Shown here in pieces: positions 1 to 6,597 of a stretch of DNA of 21,959 nt. The translations under genes and the position numbers were made by a program. Position 1 is the first letter of the stretch. Every line of letters starts with the position of its first letter. The notes under the pieces were generated by a model. That model was not told the DNA's origin. It made no database searches and saw only the letters and a program-made list of their open reading frames with translations. Origin of the DNA: an uncultured Eubacterium sp. (GTDB taxonomy: Bacteria > Bacillota > Clostridia > Oscillospirales > Acutalibacteraceae); assembly GCA_900542875.1 (NCBI GenBank), contig UQPH01000024.1, positions 1 through 21,959 on the forward strand, in the 5' to 3' direction.

Positions 1-160
1 GATAAAATCTTCAGATGGTTTCTAATAAATAAATACCCCAGTTGTATTACCAACAAAGATCATATATAATAATATAAATTATAAGTAAAGTAAATATAAA
101 AAGGCATAAAAAAGATATTACAAATTAGTTACAGCGAATTTATACCGTAACATAACAAAA

Positions 161-189
161 GACAGTTCGCCAAAAATGAACGAACTGTC
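161..189 (-). terminator. Rho-independent terminator of the LRR surface-protein gene
   Basis: GACAGTTCG (161-169) and CGAACTGTC (181-189) form a perfect 9-bp stem with an 11-nt loop. Read on the minus strand, the stem is followed by TTTTGTT, a usable U-tract. It lies 18 nt beyond the stop codon of the minus-strand gene ending at 207. The rest of 1-206 is AT-rich, and I see no gene in it. Confidence 0.75.
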
Positions 190-206
190 CTAAAATCATC
201 CGGAAA

Positions 207-2888
207 TTATGCTTTGTTTTCCGTTTGAGAAGCCTCGGCTTTTTCCTTTTCGTAAGCAAGGTAGGATTTATAGAAATTATAAATCTTTGCATAATCCTTT
301 GCATTAATGACTTTATCACCTGTTACATCAAGGTAAGAAGCATTTGTACTTCCCGTTCTGACTTCGGAGGAAGTATTCATATAATAAATGCTCCACATAA
401 GCCAAAGTTCCTGAGCCGTTTTATACTCTACAGTACCGCAGTATCTGCAAATATATGCCGCACTGTACTCCGGAGCCTTAATATCTTCAGCAGACGGTAT
501 ATCGGCAAGAGTTCCTGCTGATGCGGTTGTATTCTTTTCCTTAAGGCGGACAAACCTAAACTGATGACCCAATGCACCGGTTCTGGTATTTGTTCTTCTC
601 TCGCCGCAAATCGTGCAGGTATCGAGAGTTACAAGACCTTTAGTGCAAGTGCCTTCGGTAACGGTTTTGCTGGTATAGTAGCCCTCCAGCCACTGCTTAT
701 GTTTTTGGGTAGCGGTTTGGGTCTGCTTACATCTTGTGCAGGTAGGAGTGGCAAGGACATGACCCGGCTTATCGGCAATTTCCTGCTCGACATCCTGATA
801 ATCGTGTCCGAGTGCTTTCTTAGTACCCTCGTATTCTATACCGCAACGGTCGCAGGTAGCGGTAAATTTACCGTCGGTTTCGCAGGTAGGTGCGGAAATT
901 TCGTTATAAGTTCCCCTTCTCACCTCATGACCGAGTGCGGCAACAGTCTCTGTTTTAGTGGATGAACAGCCGTCACGGGCACATTTATAGAAATCGCTTC
1001 CAGCGGTTGTGCAGGTAGCGGCAACACACTTATCCGGCACCTTTTGGTAATCGTGTCCTAGAGCTTCTACTACGTTATCGCTCTTTGTTAAGCCGCAGTT
1101 TTTGCATTTATAATTTGTTCGTCCGGCAGTAGTACAGGTAGGATTAACAACGCCTGTCTGCTCCCACTCGTGCTGTCCGTTTGCAGGGAGAGTAACATTT
1201 CTGGTTTCGCCGCATATATCGCAGGTATCACGCTCAAGTCCGTCAATTACGCATTTAGGCTCGGTGATAATATTCGGTGTGTACTGACCCTCAATCCATG
1301 CGACATGCTCAACCTTTGAAAACTGCTGTTTGCAAACAGTGCAGGTATAATATTTTGTAACATGGCCATCCGTTTTGCTATTATCTACCGTTTTATCGGG
1401 ATTTGCCTCGTCATAGGTATGACCGGTTGCGGGAATTTCCTCCGTAACGTCCTTATTGCAGACAGAACAATGACCTGTTTTTGTGCCTGTTTCGGTACAT
1501 GTGGCAGGAGTTACGACAGTCCATTTCGCAACCTTATGCCCTGCTTTTTCTACATAATTACGCTGTGTTACGCCGCAGCCGTCAACAGAGCAGGTATATT
1601 TTTCCCAGCCGGGACGGGTGCAGGTAGCGTTACAGTCATATTCGTAGTATCCGAGCACCCAAAGATATTTTTTATTCGTTGAGGTGCTGTCCTCTGACTC
1701 AACATGAGTCGCTATAGTATTTTCTGCGGCACAAATTTCGCAACGCTGATAGGTCATAATATGGCCGTTAATCTTTGTTTCGTCCTCTACCTTTATCGTC
1801 TTATACTGATGACCGGGAGCGGGAATTGTTTTTTGTGACAAAACCGTTTTGCAGTCCTCGCAATATTGCTCCTCTATTCCCTCCTTGTCACAGACTGCCT
1901 CTCGTGCAATTCTTGTGACAACGTGCTTGTGAGCGCAAGTGTCAATAGACTCAAAGGTATAACCGTATTTTTCGGCAACGGTCTGGGCGGTAGAGCCTGT
2001 GTGTCCGCAAATTTTAAGCTTTGTGTTATTGGATTTACCCGAATTGTTAAACGGGTCGTTGTAATTTACGATGTCCTTAAACTCGCACTTGCTGTTATGC
2101 ACGGTAACGGAACTAAGGAAATAGCAGTTTGCAAAGCTTCTTACGCCGACAGAAGTAATATTATCGGGCAGGTCAACATCGGTAAGGCGTGTATTATAAA
2201 ACGCCCAGTCACTGACCGTGGTAAAACTCTCGCCCCAATTAATTTGAGCAAGATTTTCACAGTCATAAAAGCACTCGGTGGAAAGTTCGGTAATATTCTT
2301 GCCGAGAGTGACAGAAGTAAGTCCCGTACATTTGACGAACGCACCTGCTCCGAGTTTCGTCAGGCTATCGGGAAGAACAAGTTTTTTAAGAGAAGTACAG
2401 CCTCTGAATGCGGCAGTACCGATTTTCTCCAATCCCTCGGGAAAATTAATTGTTGTAAGAGAAGTACAATCACGAAAAGCACCGTAAGACAAACCGGTTG
2501 ACGAACTGTTAAGACCTCCGGTCTGTCCGGAACCTCTTATTGATTTAACGGTAGACGCAAGTTTAACGGTTGTAAGATTTTTACAATTATAAAATGAATA
2601 TTCACCGATACCGGTAACACCCTCTTCTATAACAACGGTTTTAATCTTATCCTTAATGCCCGACCAAGGAGTCTGCTTATTATTAAGAATATTAGAGTCC
2701 CTGAAATCGTACATATCGCCGTTACCCGAAACGGTAAAGACGCCCGTAGATTCATTAAAGGAGTATGTAAGGCCGTCTCCGGGAATGGTAACAGCCTTTG
2801 CACCTGCCGTAATCGGCGACATAACGGCACACGCCGCTAAAATCAAACTCAAAAATGCAGGTAAAATTCTTTTTATTCCAAATTTCAT
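207..2888 (-). CDS. Secreted BspA-type leucine-rich repeat protein with Cys-x2-Cys modules and a dockerin-like Ca loop
   Basis: An 893-residue exported surface protein. Residues 1-32 are a signal peptide: basic start, hydrophobic 10-23, and an AGA-KA site. It also contains LAAC at 17-20, so a lipoprotein route cannot be excluded. Residues about 85-310 are BspA/LRR_5 type leucine-rich repeats, with units such as AFRDCTSLTTINFPEGLEKI. Residues about 318-820 hold twelve Cys pairs (for example CEDC 343-346, CSVC 474-477, CDIC 556-559, CRYC 814-817), mostly in units of C-x5-G-x5-C-x2-C followed by GH. Residues 854-866 (DVTGDKVINAKDY) match a dockerin type I calcium loop, with D854, T856, D858, N862 and D865 in ligand positions, but only one loop is present. 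LRR_5 proteins often bind host or matrix targets; no specific partner can be read here. It has its own promoter and terminator, so it is a single-gene unit. The ATG has a GGTGAT ribosome binding site 3 nt upstream. Confidence 0.88.
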   Translation of the reverse strand: MKFGIKRILPAFLSLILAACAVMSPITAGAKAVTIPGDGLTYSFNESTGVFTVSGNGDMYDFRDSNILNNKQTPWSGIKDKIKTVVIEEGVTGIGEYSFYNCKNLTTVKLASTVKSIRGSGQTGGLNSSSTGLSYGAFRDCTSLTTINFPEGLEKIGTAAFRGCTSLKKLVLPDSLTKLGAGAFVKCTGLTSVTLGKNITELSTECFYDCENLAQINWGESFTTVSDWAFYNTRLTDVDLPDNITSVGVRSFANCYFLSSVTVHNSKCEFKDIVNYNDPFNNSGKSNNTKLKICGHTGSTAQTVAEKYGYTFESIDTCAHKHVVTRIAREAVCDKEGIEEQYCEDCKTVLSQKTIPAPGHQYKTIKVEDETKINGHIMTYQRCEICAAENTIATHVESEDSTSTNKKYLWVLGYYEYDCNATCTRPGWEKYTCSVDGCGVTQRNYVEKAGHKVAKWTVVTPATCTETGTKTGHCSVCNKDVTEEIPATGHTYDEANPDKTVDNSKTDGHVTKYYTCTVCKQQFSKVEHVAWIEGQYTPNIITEPKCVIDGLERDTCDICGETRNVTLPANGQHEWEQTGVVNPTCTTAGRTNYKCKNCGLTKSDNVVEALGHDYQKVPDKCVAATCTTAGSDFYKCARDGCSSTKTETVAALGHEVRRGTYNEISAPTCETDGKFTATCDRCGIEYEGTKKALGHDYQDVEQEIADKPGHVLATPTCTRCKQTQTATQKHKQWLEGYYTSKTVTEGTCTKGLVTLDTCTICGERRTNTRTGALGHQFRFVRLKEKNTTASAGTLADIPSAEDIKAPEYSAAYICRYCGTVEYKTAQELWLMWSIYYMNTSSEVRTGSTNASYLDVTGDKVINAKDYAKIYNFYKSYLAYEKEKAEASQTENKA
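429..1937 (-). repeat. Tandem cysteine-pair modules within the LRR surface protein
   Basis: Protein-level repeats at residues 318-820. The unit is roughly C-T-x3-G-x5-C-x2-C-G-x(8-12)-A-L-G-H. There are twelve Cys pairs: ten are C-x2-C and two are C-x4-C (433-438 and 636-641). The recurring GH at the end of each unit supplies a possible fourth ligand. The layout suggests small zinc-ribbon-like or disulfide-stabilised stalk domains; metal binding is inference. Confidence 0.7.
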
Positions 2889-2891
2889 TTT

Positions 2892-2950
2892 ATCACCCGA
2901 AATACATAATTATACATAATTATATTAACACAAAGAACAAAAGTTTTCAA
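2892..2950 (-). promoter_or_regulatory. Sigma-A type promoter and RBS for the LRR surface-protein gene
   Basis: On the minus strand, TTGAAA (2945-2950) is followed after exactly 17 nt by TAATAT (2922-2927), placing transcription start near 2915. A GGTGAT ribosome binding element (2892-2897) then sits just before the ATG at 2888. The short leader leaves no room for a riboswitch. Confidence 0.75.
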
Positions 2951-2980
2951 TAATCCCCGACAGGCAAAAGCAAACAAAAA

Positions 2981-3009
2981 TAGACCACTTTTTTTGTGCA
3001 AGTGGTCTA
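2981..3009 (-). terminator. Rho-independent terminator after mltG
   Basis: TAGACCACTT (2981-2990) pairs with AAGTGGTCTA (3000-3009) in a perfect 10-bp stem with a 9-nt loop. On the minus strand the stem runs into TTTTTGTTTG. It begins 19 nt past the mltG stop and isolates the mltG unit from the LRR gene downstream. Confidence 0.85.
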
Positions 3010-3028
3010 AATTAGATTAGTTATGTTT

Positions 3029-4066
3029 TTATTGCCAGGGGTACTCCTTTTGAAGCTGAACAAACTCCTCGGCTGTTTTTGCAAAATGAAATTCCTTTTG
3101 CAAATCGGAGAAGAAGTACATGTAATCAGTCTTTGGTGCGTTAACGGTTGCGTCCATTATATCGTCGCCGCTGTTTGATATAGGACCTGCCGGAAGTCCG
3201 TTGCAGCGGTAAGTATAATATGCGTCGTAAACCTCCTGAGAAAAGCCGTAATCGTCACGCAAATCCTTAGCATAAAAATAGGTTACATCGGATTGAAGTT
3301 TTACCCCTTTATTAAGTCGATTGATGAAAACCGATGAAATATTTTTTGCGGAACTTACTCCGAACGCCTCCTCCTGAACAACGCTAGCAAGGGTCAAAAG
3401 TTGATAGAGAGTCATATTATTCTCATCGCAAAAACGAGTCATATCATCCGTAATATGTTCGCCGAAAGCGTCAAGCATCTGCTCAACAACCTCTTTAGCG
3501 GGAGTATTAAGACCTATATCGTAAGTTGCGGGAAAAAGAAATCCCTCGAGTTGATAGCCGATTAAATCCGAATCGGGTACCGAAGAAAGAAAATCATAAT
3601 CGTAATCGCTCGCCTTTTTGCAGGCGGAGAGAAAATCATCGGCGGAACAAATTCCGTTTTCCTCCATCAATTTTGAAATCTGCATTGCGTTAGTTCCCTC
3701 GGGAACGCAAACCTTTACGATTTTATGGGATATATCGGGGTTATTAAGTTTATTTACAATATCCTCATAGGACATATCGGCACTCATATAATACTCGCCA
3801 TTAGTATATTCAAACTTAGGATAGTGCTTATCCATCCAACTGCTCCATGCGCTTGCGGAAACAACCATTCCGTTTTGTGCCAGTTTTTCGCTTACCTCGT
3901 ACTGAAAATCATTTTTTGTGATAACGAGAGTATATTTTGTGTTGCTCTGATTTTTTCCGTTAATGTCATTTTGAATTTTGCCGTAAATAACGCCGCCGAT
4001 TGCCGAAGCGACCGCAACGACAATTACTATAAAAACTGTTAACGAAATTTTTGCTTTTTTAGTCAT
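3029..4066 (-). CDS. mltG: Endolytic murein transglycosylase MltG (YceG family)
   Basis: A 345-residue protein that cleaves nascent peptidoglycan glycan strands at the outer face of the membrane, thereby setting strand length. Residues 8-29 form one N-terminal membrane anchor after a short basic tail. Family hallmarks follow: a LysM-like region, PEGTNAMQISKLMEENGI (122-139), LEGFLFPATYDI (173-184), LASVVQEEA (226-234), VFINRLNKGVKLQSD (246-260) and GLPAGPISNSG (290-300). By comparison with E. coli MltG, Glu233 is the likely catalytic acid; Gln231, where other members have Glu, is a common variant. The length is typical. The ATG has GAGGAA 6 nt upstream. It lies 17 nt behind the phosphopantetheinyl transferase gene, so the two are probably cotranscribed. 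Confidence 0.95.
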   Translation of the reverse strand: MTKKAKISLTVFIVIVVAVASAIGGVIYGKIQNDINGKNQSNTKYTLVITKNDFQYEVSEKLAQNGMVVSASAWSSWMDKHYPKFEYTNGEYYMSADMSYEDIVNKLNNPDISHKIVKVCVPEGTNAMQISKLMEENGICSADDFLSACKKASDYDYDFLSSVPDSDLIGYQLEGFLFPATYDIGLNTPAKEVVEQMLDAFGEHITDDMTRFCDENNMTLYQLLTLASVVQEEAFGVSSAKNISSVFINRLNKGVKLQSDVTYFYAKDLRDDYGFSQEVYDAYYTYRCNGLPAGPISNSGDDIMDATVNAPKTDYMYFFSDLQKEFHFAKTAEEFVQLQKEYPWQ

Positions 4067-4083
4067 ACTAAGTTCCTCAAACT

Positions 4084-4701
4084 TTATTTTATTCTGACGA
4101 TTTCTATTCCCTCAAATTTATTTTTCGGCTCATTTGAGAGGCAAAGTGACACGCTGTAACCGTCATAAACGGCGGTATAAGCCCAAAGTTCCGTATCGCC
4201 GACGGTTATGCTTTTATTATCAAGAAAAGGCATTACATCAAAATCTTTCGGTGCCAGAGCAAAGCCCTCGCCCAAAGCCTTCATTACGCTCTCTTTAAGA
4301 GTCCAGAGAACAGAAAATTTAGAGGTCTCATTATTTATCCATTTACGCTCGTTTTCTAAAAAGACACGCCTTGCACAAACAAGGTTTTTCTCCTCGGCTT
4401 TTTCTATATCAACGCCGACCTCCGACGGTGCAACGGCGATAACGGCATATTTTTTGCTGTGAGAAACATTAAAAAACACGGGCGAATTTTTTATATACGG
4501 TTTATTGTTTCTCAAAAAATAAATATCTTTTTCCTCGGCTTTTGCAAATGTATAAATCAAATAAGAGGCGGCAATACAGAGTTTGGCGTCATTTTCACTG
4601 TGAAAGGAAAGCGACTTTTCGTATCGATGAGGAAAGTATTTTTTGCAAATATCAATATGCTTTTCTTTTACATCATCGGCACTCATAATAAAAACCCTCA
4701 C
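4084..4701 (-). CDS. 4'-phosphopantetheinyl transferase, Sfp/AcpT type
   Basis: Transfers the phosphopantetheine arm of coenzyme A to a serine of carrier proteins. Numbered from the upstream ATG at 4719, the motifs are KPYIKNSP (73-80), FFNVSHS (82-88), GVDIEKAEE (102-110) and WTLKESVMKALGEG (139-152), with D104, E106 and E143 as likely Mg ligands. I place the start at GTG 4701: GGAGGTGA (4706-4713) sits 4 nt before it, whereas the in-frame ATG at 4719 lies upstream of this site and has no ribosome binding site of its own. This gives 205 residues, normal for the shorter Sfp-type enzymes. No polyketide or non-ribosomal peptide synthase is nearby, so the natural substrate (fatty-acid ACP or another carrier) is unknown. 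It is the first gene of the unit with mltG and is preceded by a consensus promoter. Confidence 0.92.
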   Translation of the reverse strand: MRVFIMSADDVKEKHIDICKKYFPHRYEKSLSFHSENDAKLCIAASYLIYTFAKAEEKDIYFLRNNKPYIKNSPVFFNVSHSKKYAVIAVAPSEVGVDIEKAEEKNLVCARRVFLENERKWINNETSKFSVLWTLKESVMKALGEGFALAPKDFDVMPFLDNKSITVGDTELWAYTAVYDGYSVSLCLSNEPKNKFEGIEIVRIK

Positions 4702-4713
4702 GCAGTCACCTCC
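4699..4713 (-). promoter_or_regulatory. Start-deciding RBS for the phosphopantetheinyl transferase
   Basis: GGAGGTGA (4706-4713) then 4 nt then GTG (4699-4701). It is a near-complete match to the anti-Shine-Dalgarno sequence. It overlaps the codons just after the upstream ATG (4717-4719), making the GTG start much more likely. Confidence 0.8.
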
Positions 4714-4732
4714 ATGCAAAAGTTGTAACTAC

Positions 4733-4761
4733 ATTATAATAAAGTGTGTCGCCGATGTCAA
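4733..4761 (-). promoter_or_regulatory. Perfect consensus sigma-A promoter for the transferase-mltG operon
   Basis: TTGACA (4756-4761), a 17-nt spacer, then TATAAT (4733-4738), all on the minus strand. Both hexamers and the spacing are exactly consensus, implying high constitutive transcription from about position 4726. Confidence 0.9.
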
Positions 4762-4806
4762 CGCAAAGGGTTCTGTACCTTAAAAATTATCAATATTTGG
4801 GCATTC

Positions 4807-4835
4807 TTTACGATTAAAAACTATGTTAGTATAAT
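4807..4835 (+). promoter_or_regulatory. Promoter of the pyridoxal/pyridoxamine kinase gene
   Basis: TATAAT (4830-4835) preceded after 17 nt by TTTACG (4807-4812), a 4-of-6 match to the -35 box. It is divergent from the consensus promoter at 4733-4761, with 45 nt between the two -35 elements. Confidence 0.65.
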
Positions 4836-4868
4836 TCTATCAACAATCGGGGAATGAGGTTGATAAAT

Positions 4869-5693
4869 TTGAAAAGAATAGTAACGGTGCAGGACATATC
4901 ATGTCTGGGCAAATGTTCGCTTACGGTTGCATTACCCGTAATATCGGCAATGGGAATAGAAACGAGCATAATACCCACGGCTGTGCTGTCCGCTCACACG
5001 ATATTTGAGGGTCACACATTCAGGGATTTAACAAACGACATACCGAGTATCGGCGAGCACTGGAAAAAAGAGGGTTTTACCTTTGACGCCATATATACGG
5101 GTTATTTGGGTTCACAAAAGCAGATAGAACTAATGCTCGACTTCTTTAACGATTTCAAAAGCGAAAACAATTTTATTTTGGTTGATCCGGTAATGGCTGA
5201 CGGCGGCGTACTTTACGATAACTTTAACAGTGAATTTCCAAGAAAAATGCGTATGCTCTGCGAAAAAGCTGACGTAATAACTCCCAATTTAACCGAAGCG
5301 TGCCTGCTCACCGAGAGCGAATACAAAAATAAATACGACGAAAAATACATAGACGATATTATTTTTAAGTTATCCGAAATCGGAGCAAAGAACATTGTAT
5401 TAAAAGGTGTTGAATTAAACGGCAGGTACGGAATAATTTGCCAAAGCAAAAAAGAAAAACGCTATATTACGCACGAAAAGCTCCAAGGCACATTTTACGG
5501 CACAGGAGATATTTTCGCTTCTGTACTGACCGGAGCGATGACTCGTGGAGAGAGTGTATTTGAAGCGGCAAACACAGCGGCAGACTTTACTCTCGAATGC
5601 ATAAAGTCAACGGTAAAGGACGAAGACAGCCGATTTTACGGAGTTAATTTTGAGGAGGCTCTGCCTCTGCTTACAAACAAATACATAAAATAA
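4869..5693 (+). CDS. Pyridoxal/pyridoxamine kinase (PdxY/PdxK-like, ribokinase fold)
   Basis: Phosphorylates B6 vitamers in the cytosol for pyridoxal phosphate salvage. Numbered from an in-frame ATG at 4854, the motifs are TVQDISCLGKCSLTVALP (11-28), the substrate-side start of this family, then LVDPVMADGG (109-118), ITPNLTEA (142-149) and GTGDIFASVLTGA (216-228), where D219 is the catalytic base. I choose TTG 4869 because GAGGT (4856-4860) lies 8 nt before it, and because relatives typically begin MKRIVTVQDIS; the ATG at 4854 directly abuts GGGGA and is badly spaced. This gives 274 residues. It is a single-gene unit with its own promoter and terminator. ThiD-like hydroxymethylpyrimidine kinase is the main alternative in the fold, but the N-terminal motif favours the pyridoxamine kinase group. 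Confidence 0.92.
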   Translation: MKRIVTVQDISCLGKCSLTVALPVISAMGIETSIIPTAVLSAHTIFEGHTFRDLTNDIPSIGEHWKKEGFTFDAIYTGYLGSQKQIELMLDFFNDFKSENNFILVDPVMADGGVLYDNFNSEFPRKMRMLCEKADVITPNLTEACLLTESEYKNKYDEKYIDDIIFKLSEIGAKNIVLKGVELNGRYGIICQSKKEKRYITHEKLQGTFYGTGDIFASVLTGAMTRGESVFEAANTAADFTLECIKSTVKDEDSRFYGVNFEEALPLLTNKYIK

Positions 5694-5698
5694 AATGC

Positions 5699-5732
5699 AA
5701 AATCCTAAGCCAAAACCGGCTTAGGATTTTTT
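5699..5732. terminator. Bidirectional rho-independent terminator between convergent genes
   Basis: AAAATCCTAAGCC (5699-5711) and GGCTTAGGATTTT (5718-5730) make a perfect 13-bp stem with a 6-nt loop. The plus strand continues TT, for a T-run of six. The A-rich 5' arm gives a T-run on the minus strand too. It lies between the kinase stop (5693) and the stop of the convergent minus-strand gene (5745). Confidence 0.9.
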
Positions 5733-5744
5733 ACTACTGTTAGA

Positions 5745-6524
5745 TTATGAATACAAATTTTTCGTAATAAAGTTTTCAAATTCGGGTGCAACAATTTCGT
5801 TATATCCCGCTTTTGTCATATTGCGGCTGTCAACAAAATAAAGCGATTTATCCGATTTTTCAAGGGAGGCGATTTTATCGTTTGAGGTAAAATCAAGCAT
5901 GGGCATATTCCATTTATCGCTGACACGGCGAGCGGCAGAGACAAGTCTTTCGTACTTTTTTGACGAGTTATAATCCGCCGAGGTATAAAAAAACACAGGG
6001 CAAGACCAGTTCATTTTTGCATAGCACATAATATACTCCATTGCGCCGATTGCAGTTTCGGTATCAAAATCCGAGAGCATATACGAGTCGGAAATTTCGC
6101 CGAGTTTTGTGCCGTGCTTTGCGTCATAATAAGGAATTTCGCAAAAAATCGCTTTAGGCGATGCGTGCTCCTTAGGTATCGACTCCACAAGAGATATGAA
6201 CGAAACGTCCTTTTTGCTTGTGAGTCCGATATTTTCTACGGTAAAAGTTGCGGCATTAAGACCGTCAACAGCCCTGAGATAATCGATAAATGACTGATTA
6301 TCCGCCTTTAGTCCGAGAGTAAAATCAGAGCCGACAAACACAATCGTATCATCTTTCATAATGCTGTCCTCATTAAGTGTGAGCGACGAAGCGTCATAAT
6401 CGGAAGAATTGCCCTTTGAAAATCCGCCGTGACCGGCAGAAGCAATGCATACAATCGCAATTACCGCCGCAAGCAAAGCACAAAGAAGTGCAATATTTTT
6501 TTTTGACTTAAAAATTTTAATCAT
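5745..6524 (-). CDS. Membrane-anchored SGNH-like protein with degenerate catalytic motifs
   Basis: A 259-residue protein with one hydrophobic segment at 10-30, most likely an uncleaved signal anchor, leaving the rest outside the membrane. The first strand-turn IVFVGSDFTLG (61-71) sits where SGNH/GDSL hydrolases have the GDS nucleophile motif, but the order is GSD, not GDS. The C-terminal DSRNMTKAGYNEI (232-244) matches the Asp-x2-His-Pro-x-x-x-Gly region, but Asn235 replaces the His. The fold assignment rests on these two landmarks only. If correct, the classical triad is broken and the protein may bind rather than hydrolyse. The alternative is an unrelated extracellular protein of unknown function. 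The gene lies 73 nt downstream of the giant tad-operon gene, behind a hairpin, and I see no convincing promoter of its own; the ribosome binding site is weak (GAG 7 nt upstream). It may depend on readthrough. Confidence 0.6.
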   Translation of the reverse strand: MIKIFKSKKNIALLCALLAAVIAIVCIASAGHGGFSKGNSSDYDASSLTLNEDSIMKDDTIVFVGSDFTLGLKADNQSFIDYLRAVDGLNAATFTVENIGLTSKKDVSFISLVESIPKEHASPKAIFCEIPYYDAKHGTKLGEISDSYMLSDFDTETAIGAMEYIMCYAKMNWSCPVFFYTSADYNSSKKYERLVSAARRVSDKWNMPMLDFTSNDKIASLEKSDKSLYFVDSRNMTKAGYNEIVAPEFENFITKNLYS

Positions 6525-6544
6525 AAATTTCTCGCATAAAATTC

Positions 6545-6580
6545 AGTAAAACGATAACCCGATAAGGTTATCGTTTTACT
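6545..6580 (-). terminator. Hairpin closing the tad operon
   Basis: AGTAAAACGATAACC (6545-6559) and GGTTATCGTTTTACT (6566-6580) form a perfect 15-bp stem with a 6-nt loop, starting 17 nt past the stop of the giant gene. On the minus strand the tail is GAATTTTATG, a weak U-tract. On the plus strand it is TTTATCTTTTTT, a better one, although no plus-strand gene leads into it. Termination of the operon may be partial, allowing some expression of the SGNH-like gene. Confidence 0.7.
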
Positions 6581-6597
6581 TTTATCTTTTTTAATCT

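Noticed and set aside
1..160. Possible small gene or RNA in the AT-rich left end
   Set aside because: No reading frame with a ribosome binding site, and no stable hairpin apart from the terminator at 161-189. It looks like plain intergenic DNA.
1866..2501. A 211-codon plus-strand reading frame opposite the LRR protein
   Set aside because: It is antisense to a protein with clear LRR repeats, signal peptide, promoter and terminator. No start signal or recognisable product.
207..2888. Lipobox LAAC at residues 17-20 of the LRR protein
   Set aside because: It fits the lipobox pattern, but a normal signal peptidase I site (AGA-KA) follows ten residues later and the hydrophobic core reaches past the Cys, so I did not call it a lipoprotein.
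3029..4066. Possible loss of the catalytic Glu in MltG (Gln231 in LASVVQEEA)
   Set aside because: The aligned catalytic Glu is most likely the second one, Glu233, which is present. Gln at the earlier position occurs in many family members.
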